In this document: piece by piece, positions 16,838-26,743 of the stretch
Layout of the letters: the number at the start of each line of letters is the position of its first letter
How positions within the stretch are numbered: position 1 is the stretch's first letter
Source: Lutibacter flavus
GTDB taxonomy: Bacteria; Bacteroidota; Bacteroidia; Flavobacteriales; Flavobacteriaceae
Assembly (NCBI RefSeq): GCF_900188355.1
Contig: NZ_FZNX01000001.1
Location: forward strand, 940,999-1,004,998
DNA length: 64,000 nucleotides
Direction of reading: 5' to 3'
The notes under the pieces: generated by a model
Database searches by the model: none
What the model was told of the DNA's origin: nothing
Seen by the model: the letters and a program-made list of their open reading frames with translations, nothing else
Made by a program: the position numbers and the translations under genes

Positions 16838-18031
16838 TTAATCTTCTTTGTTTTCACTCTCGTCTTCATAATTAATTTGTTTCTTGGCTTTTTTGCTTCC
16901 TGCATACATATCATAACGCACATAAATACAGTCTAAATCACCATTTTTCAATTTTATTCTTCTTGAAGTTCGCAAACCAACATGTTTAATTGCGTCTAAA
17001 TTTGATGTAATAAACCAAACTGTAGAATCTGGATATCCACCCTTTAAAGTATCTCCAATTTTTTTATAAAATTCTTGCATATCAATATCCAAACGCTCTC
17101 CATAAGGAGGGTTGAATAATATAGTTGTTTGTCCAAAAACTTCTTTCATAGAATTAAAGAAATTGACATGATGAATCCCAATAAACTCACTTAAATTAGC
17201 GTTTTCAACATTTTCTTTGGCTTTTCTAACAGCAGATGGAGCTTTATCAAATCCCATAATTTTAAAATGAGAACTTCTAATTTTCTTCAATAAAGATTCC
17301 TGAATAGTAAAATACAAATCTTCATCATAATCTTCCCATTTTTCAAAACCAAATTCTTTTCTATTGATATTTGCAGGTATATTATTAGCAATCATAGCTG
17401 CTTCTATTAAAATAGTACCGGAACCACACATTGGATCAATAAAATTACAATCTCCGGTATATCCTGAAAGCAATACTAAACCGGCAGCCAGTACTTCATT
17501 AATTGGTGCAATATTAGTAGCACTTCTATAACCTCTTTTATGTAAAGAATCTCCAGAACTATCTAAAGAAACTGAACATAGATCACCTTGAATATGTACA
17601 TGAATTTTTAAATCTGGATATTTTATATCTACATTTGGACGTTTGTGGTATTTATGTCTAAAATAATCTGCAATTGCATCTTTAGATTTTAATGAAATAT
17701 AATGAGAATTTGTAGTAAAGTTCTTTGAATTTACAACCGCTCCAATAGCAAATGTACTATCAACAGTCATAAATCGTTCCCATTCTATTTGCATTAATTT
17801 TTTATACAAATCATCTTCATCAGCTACTTTAAAACGTTTTATTGGCTTTAAAATTCTAATAGCTGTTCTTAGGGCTATATTAGCTTTGTACATAAAACCT
17901 TTATCTCCTGAAAAAGAAACATTTCTTACTCCAACTTGAATGTCCTGTGCTCCTAAATTCTTTAGTTCAGTTTCCAAAACTTCTTCTAAACCAAACATTG
18001 TGGTGGCAACCATTTTAAAATTATGATTCAT
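16838..18031 (-). CDS. THUMP-domain class I RNA methyltransferase, RlmL-like
   Basis: SAM-dependent guanine-N2 methyltransferase of the RlmL/Trm14 family, probably acting on 23S rRNA (m2G2445 in E. coli RlmL). An N-terminal THUMP domain covers about residues 40-160. The Rossmann domain carries NFIDPMCGSGTILIEAAMIA (motif I region) and the catalytic NPPYGERL. It is 397 residues, the size of the N-terminal half of E. coli RlmL, without the second methyltransferase domain. The tail after residue 375 is charged and poorly conserved. A complete -33/-7 promoter lies just upstream. Confidence 0.9.
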   Translation of the reverse strand: MNHNFKMVATTMFGLEEVLETELKNLGAQDIQVGVRNVSFSGDKGFMYKANIALRTAIRILKPIKRFKVADEDDLYKKLMQIEWERFMTVDSTFAIGAVVNSKNFTTNSHYISLKSKDAIADYFRHKYHKRPNVDIKYPDLKIHVHIQGDLCSVSLDSSGDSLHKRGYRSATNIAPINEVLAAGLVLLSGYTGDCNFIDPMCGSGTILIEAAMIANNIPANINRKEFGFEKWEDYDEDLYFTIQESLLKKIRSSHFKIMGFDKAPSAVRKAKENVENANLSEFIGIHHVNFFNSMKEVFGQTTILFNPPYGERLDIDMQEFYKKIGDTLKGGYPDSTVWFITSNLDAIKHVGLRTSRRIKLKNGDLDCIYVRYDMYAGSKKAKKQINYEDESENKED

Positions 18032-18046
18032 ATCTTTTTATTTTTG

Positions 18047-18076
18047 CAAAAGTACTTAAATATTTAACCCTTTCAA
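18047..18076 (-). promoter_or_regulatory. Promoter of the RlmL-like gene
   Basis: On the minus strand TTG, exactly 19 bases, then TACTTTTG. This is a full -33/-7 match, 15 bases before the ATG at 18031. Confidence 0.75.
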
Positions 18077-18115
18077 TATTTAACGATAAATACACCCCAA
18101 AATAAAACATTTGAG

Positions 18116-18123
18116 TATTTTTG
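18116..18123 (+). promoter_or_regulatory. -7 box for the methyltransferase-ZIP operon
   Basis: TATTTTTG on the plus strand matches TAnnTTTG, 16 bases before the ATG at 18140. No TTG at the expected distance. Confidence 0.4.
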
Positions 18124-18139
18124 TTTCCATTTTAAAATT

Positions 18140-18868
18140 ATGACAAAAAATAAAGAATGGTTTGCTTCGTGGTTTGATACCAGTTATTATCACATTTTAT
18201 ATAAACATAGAAATTTTTCAGAAGCTCAGGAATTTGTACAAAATTTAGCTTCTTTTTTAAAAATTAAAAAAGAAGATTTAGTACTGGATTTAGCTTGTGG
18301 AAAAGGGAGACATTCTATTTATTTAAATAAATTAGGATTTAATGTAGTTGGTGCCGATTTATCTAAAAACAGTATTCGTTTAGCTAAAAAGTTTGAAAAT
18401 AGCACCTTACGATTTGTCGAGCACGATATGCGAAATCCTTTTAAAAACAAATTTGATGTAATTTTAAATTTGTTTACCAGTTTTGGTTTTTTTGAAGATG
18501 ACAAAGAAGATATTGGAGTTTTAAAAAATATAAAAGATGGCTTAAACCCTAATGGAACAGCTGTAATTGATTTTATGAACTGTAAAAAAGTAATTGCAAA
18601 TTTAGTTCCAGAAGAAATTCAAGAAATTGATGGTATTACTTTTAAAATATCCCGTTATCTAAAAAATGGTTTTATTGTAAAGGAAATTAATTTTGAAGCA
18701 GATGGCAAGCATCACACTTACTTTGAAAAGGTAAAAAGTTTAGATTTAACAAAAATTAATTCATATCTGACCGCAGTCGGTTTTAAAATAAAACATACTT
18801 TTGGTAATTATCAGTTAGATCCTTTTAATGAAGAAGTTTCAGATCGTTTAATTTTAGTATTAGAATGA
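18140..18868 (+). CDS. Class I SAM-dependent methyltransferase
   Basis: Rossmann-fold methyltransferase of 242 residues, substrate unknown. Motif I is VLDLACGKGRHSIYL (about residues 48-62), followed by VVGADLS with the acidic ribose ligand and a later DVILNLFTSFGFF. The N-terminal WFASWFDTSYYHILYKHR is characteristic of this bacterial subfamily. The stop overlaps the start of the ZIP gene (ATGA), so the two are translationally coupled. Confidence 0.88.
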   Translation: MTKNKEWFASWFDTSYYHILYKHRNFSEAQEFVQNLASFLKIKKEDLVLDLACGKGRHSIYLNKLGFNVVGADLSKNSIRLAKKFENSTLRFVEHDMRNPFKNKFDVILNLFTSFGFFEDDKEDIGVLKNIKDGLNPNGTAVIDFMNCKKVIANLVPEEIQEIDGITFKISRYLKNGFIVKEINFEADGKHHTYFEKVKSLDLTKINSYLTAVGFKIKHTFGNYQLDPFNEEVSDRLILVLE

Positions 18869-19536
18869 CATATTTAGCGCTAATTTTATCAGTTTTAATA
18901 GGTGTAATTATTGTTTTTGGGCTAAAGCCAAGCAATAAGTTTGTTCAACTTTTACTGGCTTTTAGTGGGGCTTATTTACTATCTATTACAATTTTACATT
19001 TATTTCCAGAAGTTTATATTGGTAATAAATCAAACATTGGTTTATATATTATTCTTGGACTTTTACTTCAATTAATATTAGATTTTTTCTCAAAAGGTGC
19101 TGAACATGGACATATTCATATACATGATAATATTGCTTTTCCTTGGGCCTTATTTATAAGTTTAGGGATTCATGCATTTATGGAAGGAATTCCTTTAGCC
19201 CATAACCATAATCATGAACATTTACTTTGGGCAATTGTGATTCATAAAATTCCGATTTCAATTATTTTGGCAACATTTTTTGTGAAATCAAAAATATCTA
19301 AAAATCACGCTATTTTATTTTTGATATTATTCGCTTTAATGTCACCATTTGGAAGTTTAGCTGGTGAAAACATATCAATATTAGCTACTTATAAAACTGA
19401 AATTACAGCAATAATAATAGGGGTATTTTTACATATTTCAACTATTATTCTATTTGAAACATCTAAAGATCATAAATTTAATTTATTGAAATTTATTGCG
19501 ATACTTGTTGGTATGATTGTAGCTTATTTAGCTTAA
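18865..19536 (+). CDS. ZIP family metal transporter
   Basis: Inner-membrane divalent metal (probably zinc) transporter of 223 residues with about seven to eight hydrophobic segments. The His-rich stretches EHGHIHIHD (about residue 76) and HNHNHEH (about 109), together with HAFMEGIPLAH and the later HKIPIS segment, form the ZIP metal path. It is somewhat shorter than the usual 230-310 residues. It follows the methyltransferase with a 4-base overlap and ends three bases from the convergent recQ stop. Confidence 0.88.
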   Translation: MTYLALILSVLIGVIIVFGLKPSNKFVQLLLAFSGAYLLSITILHLFPEVYIGNKSNIGLYIILGLLLQLILDFFSKGAEHGHIHIHDNIAFPWALFISLGIHAFMEGIPLAHNHNHEHLLWAIVIHKIPISIILATFFVKSKISKNHAILFLILFALMSPFGSLAGENISILATYKTEITAIIIGVFLHISTIILFETSKDHKFNLLKFIAILVGMIVAYLA

Positions 19537-19538
19537 TA

Positions 19539-21737
19539 TTAATTGGCAACTTCACTAATAAACTTAATACGCATTAACCTTAATTCGTCATCGTCATAAT
19601 CTCCATCAAATTCATCTAATGCCTTTTGAATACTATCATCCTCTGCTTCCATAAAGTATTCAAAAATCTCTTCTTGTTGATCTTCATCTAATAATTCATC
19701 GATGCAATAATTAATATTAATTTTTGTACCACTATAAACAATACGCTGCATCTCCTCTATCAATTCCTTGAATTCCAAACCTTTAGCCTTTGCAATATCT
19801 TCCAAAGGAAGTTTTCTGTCTGTATTTTGAATGATATACAATTTTAATCCAGAATTTACACCTGTACTTTTTACAACAAAATCATCAGGTCTTAAAATAT
19901 CATTTTCATCAACATATTTTGCTATTAAATCAATAAAAGGTTTTCCAAATTTTCGTGCTTTACCTTCGCCAACTCCATAAATATTCTTTAATTCATCCAT
20001 TGTAATTGGATATTTTAAAGCCATATCATCTAATGAAGTTTCTTGAAAAACAGCATATGGCGGAACCCCATTTTTTTTAGCAACTGTTTTCTGAAGTTCT
20101 TTTAGTAATTTAATAAGAACTTCATCTGCAGAAGAACCACCTGCTTTTGAATTTGTAACAATTGTAATATCATCACCTTCTTCATACATATGATCTTCTG
20201 TCATCATAAAAGACTCAGGTTTTTCAATAAAATCCAGACCTTTATCTGTAATTTTCACAACACCATATTGTTCAATTTCCTTCCTAATAAAACGAGCTAC
20301 CAACGCCTGTCTAATAAGTGCCATCCAATACTTATCATCTTGATTTTTACCCGACCCAAAATAAGGTTGTTGATCTGTTTTATGAGAATGAATTAGCGCA
20401 TTTACTTTTCCTATTAAAATACTAACAATATCTTTAGATTTGTATTTTTCATTAGAAAGTTTAACACATTCCAACAGCGTTTTTAAATCGTCTTTTGCTT
20501 CATGCTTTTTCTTAGGATTTCTAACATTATCGTCCATATTGGCTCCTAAACCATTAACTTCATCAAATTCTTCACCAAAATAATGCAATAAATATTTTCT
20601 ACGAGACATTGAAGTTTCTGCATACCCTACAACTTCCTGTAACAAAGCATTTCCAATTTCTTGCTCAGCTATAGGTTTTCCAGATAAAAATTTCTCCAAC
20701 TTCTCAATATCCTTATAAGAATAATATGCTAAACAATGTCCTTCTCCTCCATCACGACCGGCTCTACCAGTTTCCTGATAATAACTTTCTAAACTTTTTG
20801 GAATGTCATGGTGTATAACAAACCGAACATCAGGTTTGTCAATTCCCATACCAAATGCAATGGTAGCTACTACAACATCTACATCTTCCATTAAGAACAT
20901 ATCCTGATGTTTTGCGCGTGTTTTTGCATCTAATCCTGCGTGATATGGCACTGCTTTAATTCCATTAACTTGCAAAACCTGTGCAATTTCTTCAACCTTT
21001 TTTCTACTTAAACAATAAATAATACCCGATTTATTTAAGTGCAACCTAATAAAACGAATTATATCAGAGTTTATATTACTGGTTTTTAAGCGTACATCAT
21101 AATATAAATTAGGTCTGTTAAAAGATGCTTTAAATGTTTTAGCAGTAGTCATTCCTAAGTTTTTTAAGATATCTTCCTGAACCTTTTCTGTGGCTGTTGC
21201 AGTTAATCCTATAATTGGTACATCATCTATTCTCTCAATAATAGACCTTAAATTTCTATACTCTGGTCTAAAATCATGTCCCCATTCAGAAATACAATGC
21301 GCTTCATCTATTGCAACAAATGAAATTTTTTGAGATTTTAAAAATTCTACATACTCTTCTTTAATAAGCGATTCAGGAGCAACATATAATAATTTTGTTA
21401 TGCCATTTACAATATCACTTTTAACCTGAGCTACATCTGTTTTATTTAACGATGAATTTAAAACGTGTGCAATTCCTTTATGTGAAGAAATCCCTCTAAT
21501 TGCATCTACCTGGTTTTTCATTAAAGCTATTAATGGAGAAACTACAATTGCCGTACCTTCTTGAATTAATGCAGGTAGTTGATAACAAAGCGATTTTCCA
21601 CCTCCAGTTGGCATAATAACAAATGTATCATTACCATCAAGAATACTTTTTATTACTTCCTCTTGCAATCCCTTAAACTTATTAAAACCAAAATAAGTCT
21701 TTAATTCCTTATAAATATCAATGTCTTTACTTGTCAT
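19539..21737 (-). CDS. recQ: ATP-dependent DNA helicase RecQ
   Basis: 3'-5' helicase for recombination and fork repair, 732 residues. Helicase core: Walker A TGGGKSLCYQLPA (44-56), DEAH box (144-147, AIDEAHCISEWGHDF), motif VI QETGRAGRDG (321-330). RQC region about 335-520, HRDC domain about 535-615, and an acidic tail (EAEDDSIQKALDEFDGDYDDDE). The RQC zinc site looks lost: the expected first Cys is Ser378 in SMSRRKYLLHYFG, and the C-x2-C-x2-C cluster reads NGLGANMDDN (395-404) with no cysteine. Confidence 0.95.
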   Translation of the reverse strand: MTSKDIDIYKELKTYFGFNKFKGLQEEVIKSILDGNDTFVIMPTGGGKSLCYQLPALIQEGTAIVVSPLIALMKNQVDAIRGISSHKGIAHVLNSSLNKTDVAQVKSDIVNGITKLLYVAPESLIKEEYVEFLKSQKISFVAIDEAHCISEWGHDFRPEYRNLRSIIERIDDVPIIGLTATATEKVQEDILKNLGMTTAKTFKASFNRPNLYYDVRLKTSNINSDIIRFIRLHLNKSGIIYCLSRKKVEEIAQVLQVNGIKAVPYHAGLDAKTRAKHQDMFLMEDVDVVVATIAFGMGIDKPDVRFVIHHDIPKSLESYYQETGRAGRDGGEGHCLAYYSYKDIEKLEKFLSGKPIAEQEIGNALLQEVVGYAETSMSRRKYLLHYFGEEFDEVNGLGANMDDNVRNPKKKHEAKDDLKTLLECVKLSNEKYKSKDIVSILIGKVNALIHSHKTDQQPYFGSGKNQDDKYWMALIRQALVARFIRKEIEQYGVVKITDKGLDFIEKPESFMMTEDHMYEEGDDITIVTNSKAGGSSADEVLIKLLKELQKTVAKKNGVPPYAVFQETSLDDMALKYPITMDELKNIYGVGEGKARKFGKPFIDLIAKYVDENDILRPDDFVVKSTGVNSGLKLYIIQNTDRKLPLEDIAKAKGLEFKELIEEMQRIVYSGTKININYCIDELLDEDQQEEIFEYFMEAEDDSIQKALDEFDGDYDDDELRLMRIKFISEVAN

Positions 21738-21848
21738 TCTATCTTTTGAACTTCTAATTATTTAAAATAAATATGAATTAAACTTTCATATTTAATAATC
21801 AATTTTTTATTTTTCTATTACTTTATTCAATTTCTAATTAAATAAATA

Positions 21849-21856
21849 TATTTTTG
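21849..21856 (+). promoter_or_regulatory. -7 box for kdsD
   Basis: TATTTTTG on the plus strand matches TAnnTTTG, 46 bases before the TTG start at 21903. The surrounding 165-base spacer is very AT-rich and holds no gene. Confidence 0.4.
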
Positions 21857-21902
21857 TTTTCATTAAAGATAAAACTTTTTTTTAATAGTAAAACTTAATC
21901 TT

Positions 21903-22868
21903 TTGAAAAATAAAAATACAATTATAGATATCGCTAAACAAACAATTTTGGATGAAAGCGAAGCAATTGCGAATTTAGCAAATTTATTAAATGAAGATTT
22001 TACAAAAACTGTAAATTTTATTCATTCTTCAAATGGAAGAGTAATTGTTACTGGTATTGGGAAAAGTGCAAATATTGCAACTAAAATTGTAGCAACTTTT
22101 AATTCCACCGGAACACCAGCCATATTTATGCATGCTGCGGATGCTATTCACGGGGATTTAGGAAATATTCAAAAAAATGATGTTGTAATTTGTCTTTCAA
22201 AAAGCGGAAATACACCCGAGATTAAGGTATTACTTCCTTTAATTAAAAATTACGGCAACAAAGTGGTGGCAATTACAGGAAATTTAGAATCCTTTTTAGG
22301 CACTCATGCAGACTTTGTTATTAATTCATATGTTGAAAAAGAAGCTTGTCCAAATAATTTAGCACCAACATCAAGTACAACTGCTCAATTAGTTATTGGT
22401 GATGCTTTGGCTGTTTGTTTGTTAGAGAAAAACAATTTTTCAAGTAAAGATTTTGCCAAATATCATCCTGGGGGATCATTAGGAAGAAAATTATATTTAA
22501 GAGTTCATGATTTAATTGATAAAAATGAGTTACCAGTGGTACATCCACAAACTCCAATAAAAGATGTTATTATAGAAATTTCAAAAAAGCGTTTAGGAAC
22601 CACTGCTGTAATAGAAAACGATAAAATTGTTGGAATAATAACTGATGGAGATTTAAGAAGAATGCTAAAAGACAATTTAGATATTGGCAGTTTAATTGCA
22701 AAGGATATAATGGGAAAAAATCCTAAAACTATTTCAGTGGATGCTATGGCTGCTGAAGCTCTGGAAACTATGGAACGAAATAATATTACACAAATTTTAG
22801 TTGAAGACCGCTCAAAATATGTAGGAGTTGTACATTTGCATGATTTATTAAAAGAAGGAATTTTTTAA
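21903..22868 (+). CDS. kdsD: Arabinose-5-phosphate isomerase KdsD/KpsF (TTG start)
   Basis: Converts ribulose-5-phosphate to arabinose-5-phosphate, the first step of Kdo synthesis. The SIS domain (about residues 35-185) includes VTGIGKSANIATKI and ICLSKSGNTPE. Two CBS domains follow (about 200-320). The motif HPGGSLGRKL before the CBS pair is typical. Length 321 is standard. Translation starts with TTG; no nearby in-frame ATG fits. It is followed one base later by tatC. Confidence 0.94.
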   Translation: MKNKNTIIDIAKQTILDESEAIANLANLLNEDFTKTVNFIHSSNGRVIVTGIGKSANIATKIVATFNSTGTPAIFMHAADAIHGDLGNIQKNDVVICLSKSGNTPEIKVLLPLIKNYGNKVVAITGNLESFLGTHADFVINSYVEKEACPNNLAPTSSTTAQLVIGDALAVCLLEKNNFSSKDFAKYHPGGSLGRKLYLRVHDLIDKNELPVVHPQTPIKDVIIEISKKRLGTTAVIENDKIVGIITDGDLRRMLKDNLDIGSLIAKDIMGKNPKTISVDAMAAEALETMERNNITQILVEDRSKYVGVVHLHDLLKEGIF

Positions 22869-22869
22869 A

Positions 22870-23697
22870 ATGGCCAAAAAAATAAAAGAAGAAAAAGAAA
22901 TGTCTTTTTTAGACCATGTAGAAATACTAAGATGGCATTTAGTACGCTCCACAGCTGTTGTATTTATTTTTGCAATTGGAGCGTTTATCATGAAAGATTT
23001 TGTATTTAATACAATTCTATTTGCACCAAAAGACGCCAATTTTATTACATATCGTTTTTTTTGTGAAGTATCTAAAGTATTTGGCACAGATGGCTTATGT
23101 ATAGATAACATCCCTTTTACTTTTCAAAGTTTGGCGATGGCTGAACAATTTAGTGTACACATTTGGACTTCATTAACGGTTGGATTTATAATTGGATTTC
23201 CATTTATAATATGGGAGTTTTGGAAATTTATAAGCCCTGGCTTGTATGAGCAAGAACGTAAAGGAGCTTCCATCTTCATTATTATATCTTCAATTTTATT
23301 CTTTATAGGTGTATTATTTGGTTACTATTTAGTAACACCTCTTTCTGTAAATTTTTTAGGAAATTATTCTGTAAGTGAAGTAGTTGAACGAAATATTACT
23401 ATAGGGTCATACATTTCACTTGTACGCTCATCATCATTGGCTTCTGGTTTAATATTTGAACTACCTATTGTGATGTTTTTCTTAACAAAAATGGGACTTA
23501 TTACTCCAGATTTTTTAAAAAAATATAGAAAACATGCATTGGTTGTAGTCCTGATATTAGCTGCAATTATCACACCACCAGATATTATTAGCCAAGTAAT
23601 TGTAGGTATTCCTATTATGGTTTTATATGAAGTGAGTATTATTATTTCTAAAATAGTTGTTAAACGAGAACTTAAAAAAGAAAAGCAAAATGCCTAA
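22870..23697 (+). CDS. tatC: Twin-arginine translocase subunit TatC
   Basis: Core receptor of the Tat pathway in the inner membrane. Six hydrophobic segments, the N-terminal signature SFLDHVEILRWHLVRS with the conserved Glu, and FPFIIWEFWKFISPGLYEQERK are diagnostic. It is 275 residues, slightly longer than E. coli TatC, with a periplasmic insertion at about residues 50-80 that includes two Cys (KDANFITYRFFCEV, DGLCIDN). It overlaps the next gene by eight bases. Confidence 0.96.
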   Translation: MAKKIKEEKEMSFLDHVEILRWHLVRSTAVVFIFAIGAFIMKDFVFNTILFAPKDANFITYRFFCEVSKVFGTDGLCIDNIPFTFQSLAMAEQFSVHIWTSLTVGFIIGFPFIIWEFWKFISPGLYEQERKGASIFIIISSILFFIGVLFGYYLVTPLSVNFLGNYSVSEVVERNITIGSYISLVRSSSLASGLIFELPIVMFFLTKMGLITPDFLKKYRKHALVVVLILAAIITPPDIISQVIVGIPIMVLYEVSIIISKIVVKRELKKEKQNA

Positions 23698-24037
23698 TCA
23701 AGTTGAAGAATTTAATGCGTATCGATTAAAAATGAATGATAAAATTTTGGCTGAAGACAATAAAGTCATTAAAAGAATCTTTAATTTAGATACAAATGCA
23801 TTTAAAAAAGGACATTTAGACGTTAAAACAAAAGAATTATTAGGTTTAGTGGCTTCAACAGTTTTAAGATGTGATGATTGTATAAAATACCATCTTGAAA
23901 CAGCTTATAATGAAGGTATTACTAAAGAAGAAGTTATGGAAACACTTTCCATTGCAACTTTAGTTGGTGGTACCATAGTGATACCCCATTTAAGAAGAGC
24001 CTATGAATTTTGGGAAGAACTGGAATCAAAGGGTTAA
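23690..24037 (+). CDS. AhpD-like carboxymuconolactone decarboxylase family protein
   Basis: Small helical protein of 115 residues of the CMD/AhpD family, with the redox motif CDDCIKYH (C-x2-C-x3-H) and the following ETAYNEGITKEEVMETL helix. These proteins often act as disulfide reductants or peroxidase partners; the partner here is unknown. I chose the ATG at 23690, eight bases inside tatC, because the conserved N-terminus (VEEFNAYRLKMN) starts right after it. An earlier in-frame start at 23657 would extend further into tatC. Confidence 0.85.
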   Translation: MPNQVEEFNAYRLKMNDKILAEDNKVIKRIFNLDTNAFKKGHLDVKTKELLGLVASTVLRCDDCIKYHLETAYNEGITKEEVMETLSIATLVGGTIVIPHLRRAYEFWEELESKG

Positions 24038-24114
24038 GAGTTCTATTAAGATAATAAAGACCAAATTAAACAATTTTACATTTAAACAATTTATCGATTT
24101 AACAACTATTCAAA

Positions 24115-24849
24115 ATGAAATTAAGAGCTGAAAATATCAAAAAGAAATACGGTAGCAGATATGTTGTAAAAGGAATTTCTCTTGAGGTTGAACAAGGTCA
24201 GATTGTTGGGCTTTTAGGTCCAAATGGAGCAGGAAAAACTACTTCATTTTATATGATAGTTGGTATGATAAAACCAAATGAAGGGGAAATTTATTTAGAT
24301 GATCAGCCAATTACGGACTTTCCAATGTACAAAAGAGCGCAGGAAGGTGTTGGTTATTTAGCACAGGAAGCTTCTGTGTTTAGAAAATTATCTGTTGAAG
24401 ATAATATTATGTCAGTCCTTCAATTTACTGATTTATCAAAAAAGGAACAAAAGGATAAATTAGAATCTTTAATTGAAGAATTTAGTTTAGGTCATGTTCG
24501 TAAAAATCGTGGAGATTTATTATCTGGTGGAGAACGTAGAAGAACTGAAATTGCCCGAGCATTGGCATCAGATCCAAAATTTATTTTATTAGATGAACCT
24601 TTTGCAGGGGTAGACCCTATTGCGGTTGAAGATATTCAAAGTATTGTAGCCCATTTAAAAGATAGAAATATTGGTATTCTTATTACTGATCATAATGTGC
24701 AGGAAACGTTGGCTATTACAGATAAAACATACTTAATGTTTGAAGGAGGTATTTTAAAAGAAGGAACTCCTGAAGAACTTGCTGCAGATGAAACCGTTAG
24801 ACGTGTTTATTTAGGTAAAGATTTTGAATTGAAAAAGAAGAAATTTTAA
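24115..24849 (+). CDS. lptB: LPS export ABC transporter ATP-binding protein LptB
   Basis: ATPase of the LptB2FG complex that extracts LPS from the inner membrane. Walker [10 protein letters not shown] (35-43), Q-loop region [12 protein letters not shown], signature [15 protein letters not shown] and Walker [14 protein letters not shown] are all typical. The LptB-specific TDHNVQETL and the C-terminal [10 protein letters not shown] are present. It is 244 residues. With kdsD it forms an envelope-building group on the plus strand. Confidence 0.96.
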   Translation: MKLRAENIKKKYGSRYVVKGISLEVEQGQIVGLLGPNGAGKTTSFYMIVGMIKPNEGEIYLDDQPITDFPMYKRAQEGVGYLAQEASVFRKLSVEDNIMSVLQFTDLSKKEQKDKLESLIEEFSLGHVRKNRGDLLSGGERRRTEIARALASDPKFILLDEPFAGVDPIAVEDIQSIVAHLKDRNIGILITDHNVQETLAITDKTYLMFEGGILKEGTPEELAADETVRRVYLGKDFELKKKKF

Positions 24850-24878
24850 ATTTACGCAGAGATTCTTCTCTATCAAAT

Positions 24879-24901
24879 AGAATAAAAACATTATTTATTC
24901 T
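24879..24901. terminator. AT-rich hairpin between lptB and pssA (weak terminator candidate)
   Basis: An 8-bp perfect inverted repeat (AGAATAAA / TTTATTCT) with a 7-base loop lies between two convergent genes and overlaps the pssA stop. It has low GC and no clear T run. Confidence 0.3.
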
Positions 24902-25640
24902 GAAGGAGCGACATTACTACATAAATTAAAATAACAATTGGTATTGCCACAAACTGAAATAACACGCATAACAATGCCGTTATTAAAATAAATACAAATT
25001 TCACTTTGTTGTTTTTCCAGCTATAATCCTTAAATTTTAATGAAAACAACGGTATTTCTGCATTCATTAAAAAACAAAGTAATAATGTTACTCCTATTAA
25101 AAACCATTTATTTTCAATTAAACTAGTAGCAAATTGAACAGAGCTAAACTTTAAAATTAGTGGCAAAGACAAAACAACCAAAGTTGCAGCTGGTGTTGGC
25201 AAACCTATAAAAGAACTTGTTTGACGTTCATCTATATTAAATTTAGCCAGTCTATAGGCTGCTGCCAAGGTAAATAGCAAACCCATAAAAGGTAACCAAT
25301 GCCAATGACTTTCACTAAAAGAAACCCAATTGCCAACTTCACAAGATAAACCATCAACCCAATTTTCGTGAACTATTTTAGATAACAACTGAAACATTAC
25401 AATACCTGGCACTACTCCACTTGTAACAACATCTGCCAACGAATCTAATTGTTTTCCTAATTCACCCTGAACATTTAATAAACGTGCCGAAAAACCATCA
25501 AAAAAATCAAAAAATATTCCTAAAAACACTAAATAAGCTGCAATTACCAATTCACCATTTACAGCATATATAACTGCAATAGTTCCTGATAATAAGTTTA
25601 ATAAGGTTAATAAATTTGGAATGTATTTTTTAATCAACAT
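24891..25640 (-). CDS. pssA: CDP-diacylglycerol-serine O-phosphatidyltransferase
   Basis: Makes phosphatidylserine from CDP-diacylglycerol and serine, leading to phosphatidylethanolamine. The CDP-alcohol phosphatidyltransferase motif D-x2-D-G-x2-A-R-x8-G-x3-D-x3-D is seen in DFFDGFSARLLNVQGE and GKQLDSLADVVTSG. About six to eight hydrophobic helices. Length 249 is usual for the integral-membrane type II enzyme. Monocistronic in appearance and convergent with lptB. Confidence 0.92.
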   Translation of the reverse strand: MLIKKYIPNLLTLLNLLSGTIAVIYAVNGELVIAAYLVFLGIFFDFFDGFSARLLNVQGELGKQLDSLADVVTSGVVPGIVMFQLLSKIVHENWVDGLSCEVGNWVSFSESHWHWLPFMGLLFTLAAAYRLAKFNIDERQTSSFIGLPTPAATLVVLSLPLILKFSSVQFATSLIENKWFLIGVTLLLCFLMNAEIPLFSLKFKDYSWKNNKVKFVFILITALLCVLFQFVAIPIVILIYVVMSLLQNK

Positions 25641-25721
25641 CTTTTATAAATTTCAGTAAATTTAACAAAATGTTTTTCAGAAAGATTAATTATATTTATT
25701 TTTTAAATATCTCTTTTTTAT

Positions 25722-26690
25722 ATGCCAATAATTGAATCTAGTTACAAACCCTCGTTACTATTTAAAAATCATCATTTTAACACGGTTTATAAAACATTGT
25801 TTAATTCCGAAACAATTATTTATAAAAGAACCCGGATTGAAACGAGCGATAATGATTTTATTGATTTGGATTTTTCATTAAAAAACTCAAACACATTAGT
25901 AATTGCAATGCACGGATTGGAAGGTAGCTCTAAATCAAAATATATAGTCTCCGTTGTTAACTACTTAAATTTAAACAATATAGACTGTGTTTCTGTCAAT
26001 TTTAGAGGTTGTAGTGGTGAAGATAATAACAATGTTTACTCGTACAATAGTGGAAAAACCGACGATGTTTCCTTAATCATAAATTATATTTTAACTCATT
26101 ACAATTATAAAAATATTGTTTTGTTGGGTTACAGTATGGGAGGAAATATTACCTTAAAATATATGGGTGAAAATTCAGAAACTCCATCAATCATTAAAGG
26201 TTCAATTGCAGTATCTGCTCCCTGTGACTTGGAAGGTTCGTCAAATGTATTGTCTAAATGGCATAATGCTGTTTATTTGAATCGATTTATGAGTACTCTC
26301 AAGGAAAAATCGATATTAAAGTTGGAAAAATTTCCAAATAGTGGACTAAATAAAGAGGCAATATTAAATGCTGAAAATTTTAGGGATTTTGACAATGCCG
26401 TTACCGCGCCCCTTTTTGGATATAAAAACGCGCATGATTATTGGAAAAAATGCAGTTCAAAACAATTTTTAGAAGGAATTAATCTACCAACCTTATTAAT
26501 AAATGCGCTTGATGATTCCTTTTTATCCGAAAGTTGTTATCCTTTTGAAGCAGCAAAAAATCATAAATATTTAACCTTAGAAGTTCCCAAATATGGTGGT
26601 CATGTTGGATTTAATACTTCTTTTTTTGGAAAGGATTTATTGTGGAGCGAAAAAAGGATATTGCATTTTATTCAACATATTATTTCTTAA
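25722..26690 (+). CDS. YheT-like alpha/beta hydrolase
   Basis: Alpha/beta-fold hydrolase of the YheT/EMB8 family, 322 residues and cytoplasmic. The oxyanion segment is MHGLEGSS (63-70), the nucleophile elbow GYSMGGN has Ser138, the acid is probably in INALDDSF and the His in GGHVGFN. The physiological substrate of this family is poorly known; short-chain ester hydrolysis is the usual guess. Confidence 0.88.
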   Translation: MPIIESSYKPSLLFKNHHFNTVYKTLFNSETIIYKRTRIETSDNDFIDLDFSLKNSNTLVIAMHGLEGSSKSKYIVSVVNYLNLNNIDCVSVNFRGCSGEDNNNVYSYNSGKTDDVSLIINYILTHYNYKNIVLLGYSMGGNITLKYMGENSETPSIIKGSIAVSAPCDLEGSSNVLSKWHNAVYLNRFMSTLKEKSILKLEKFPNSGLNKEAILNAENFRDFDNAVTAPLFGYKNAHDYWKKCSSKQFLEGINLPTLLINALDDSFLSESCYPFEAAKNHKYLTLEVPKYGGHVGFNTSFFGKDLLWSEKRILHFIQHIIS

Positions 26691-26743
26691 AATTCAACGT
26701 TAACTTATAAAGTTTTTTTACTTTCGTTTAAAAATAATTCACC

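Noticed and set aside
23083..23100. Second sigma-54 promoter (TTGGCACAG)
   Set aside because: It lies inside tatC and lacks a TTGC/TTGT element at the required distance.
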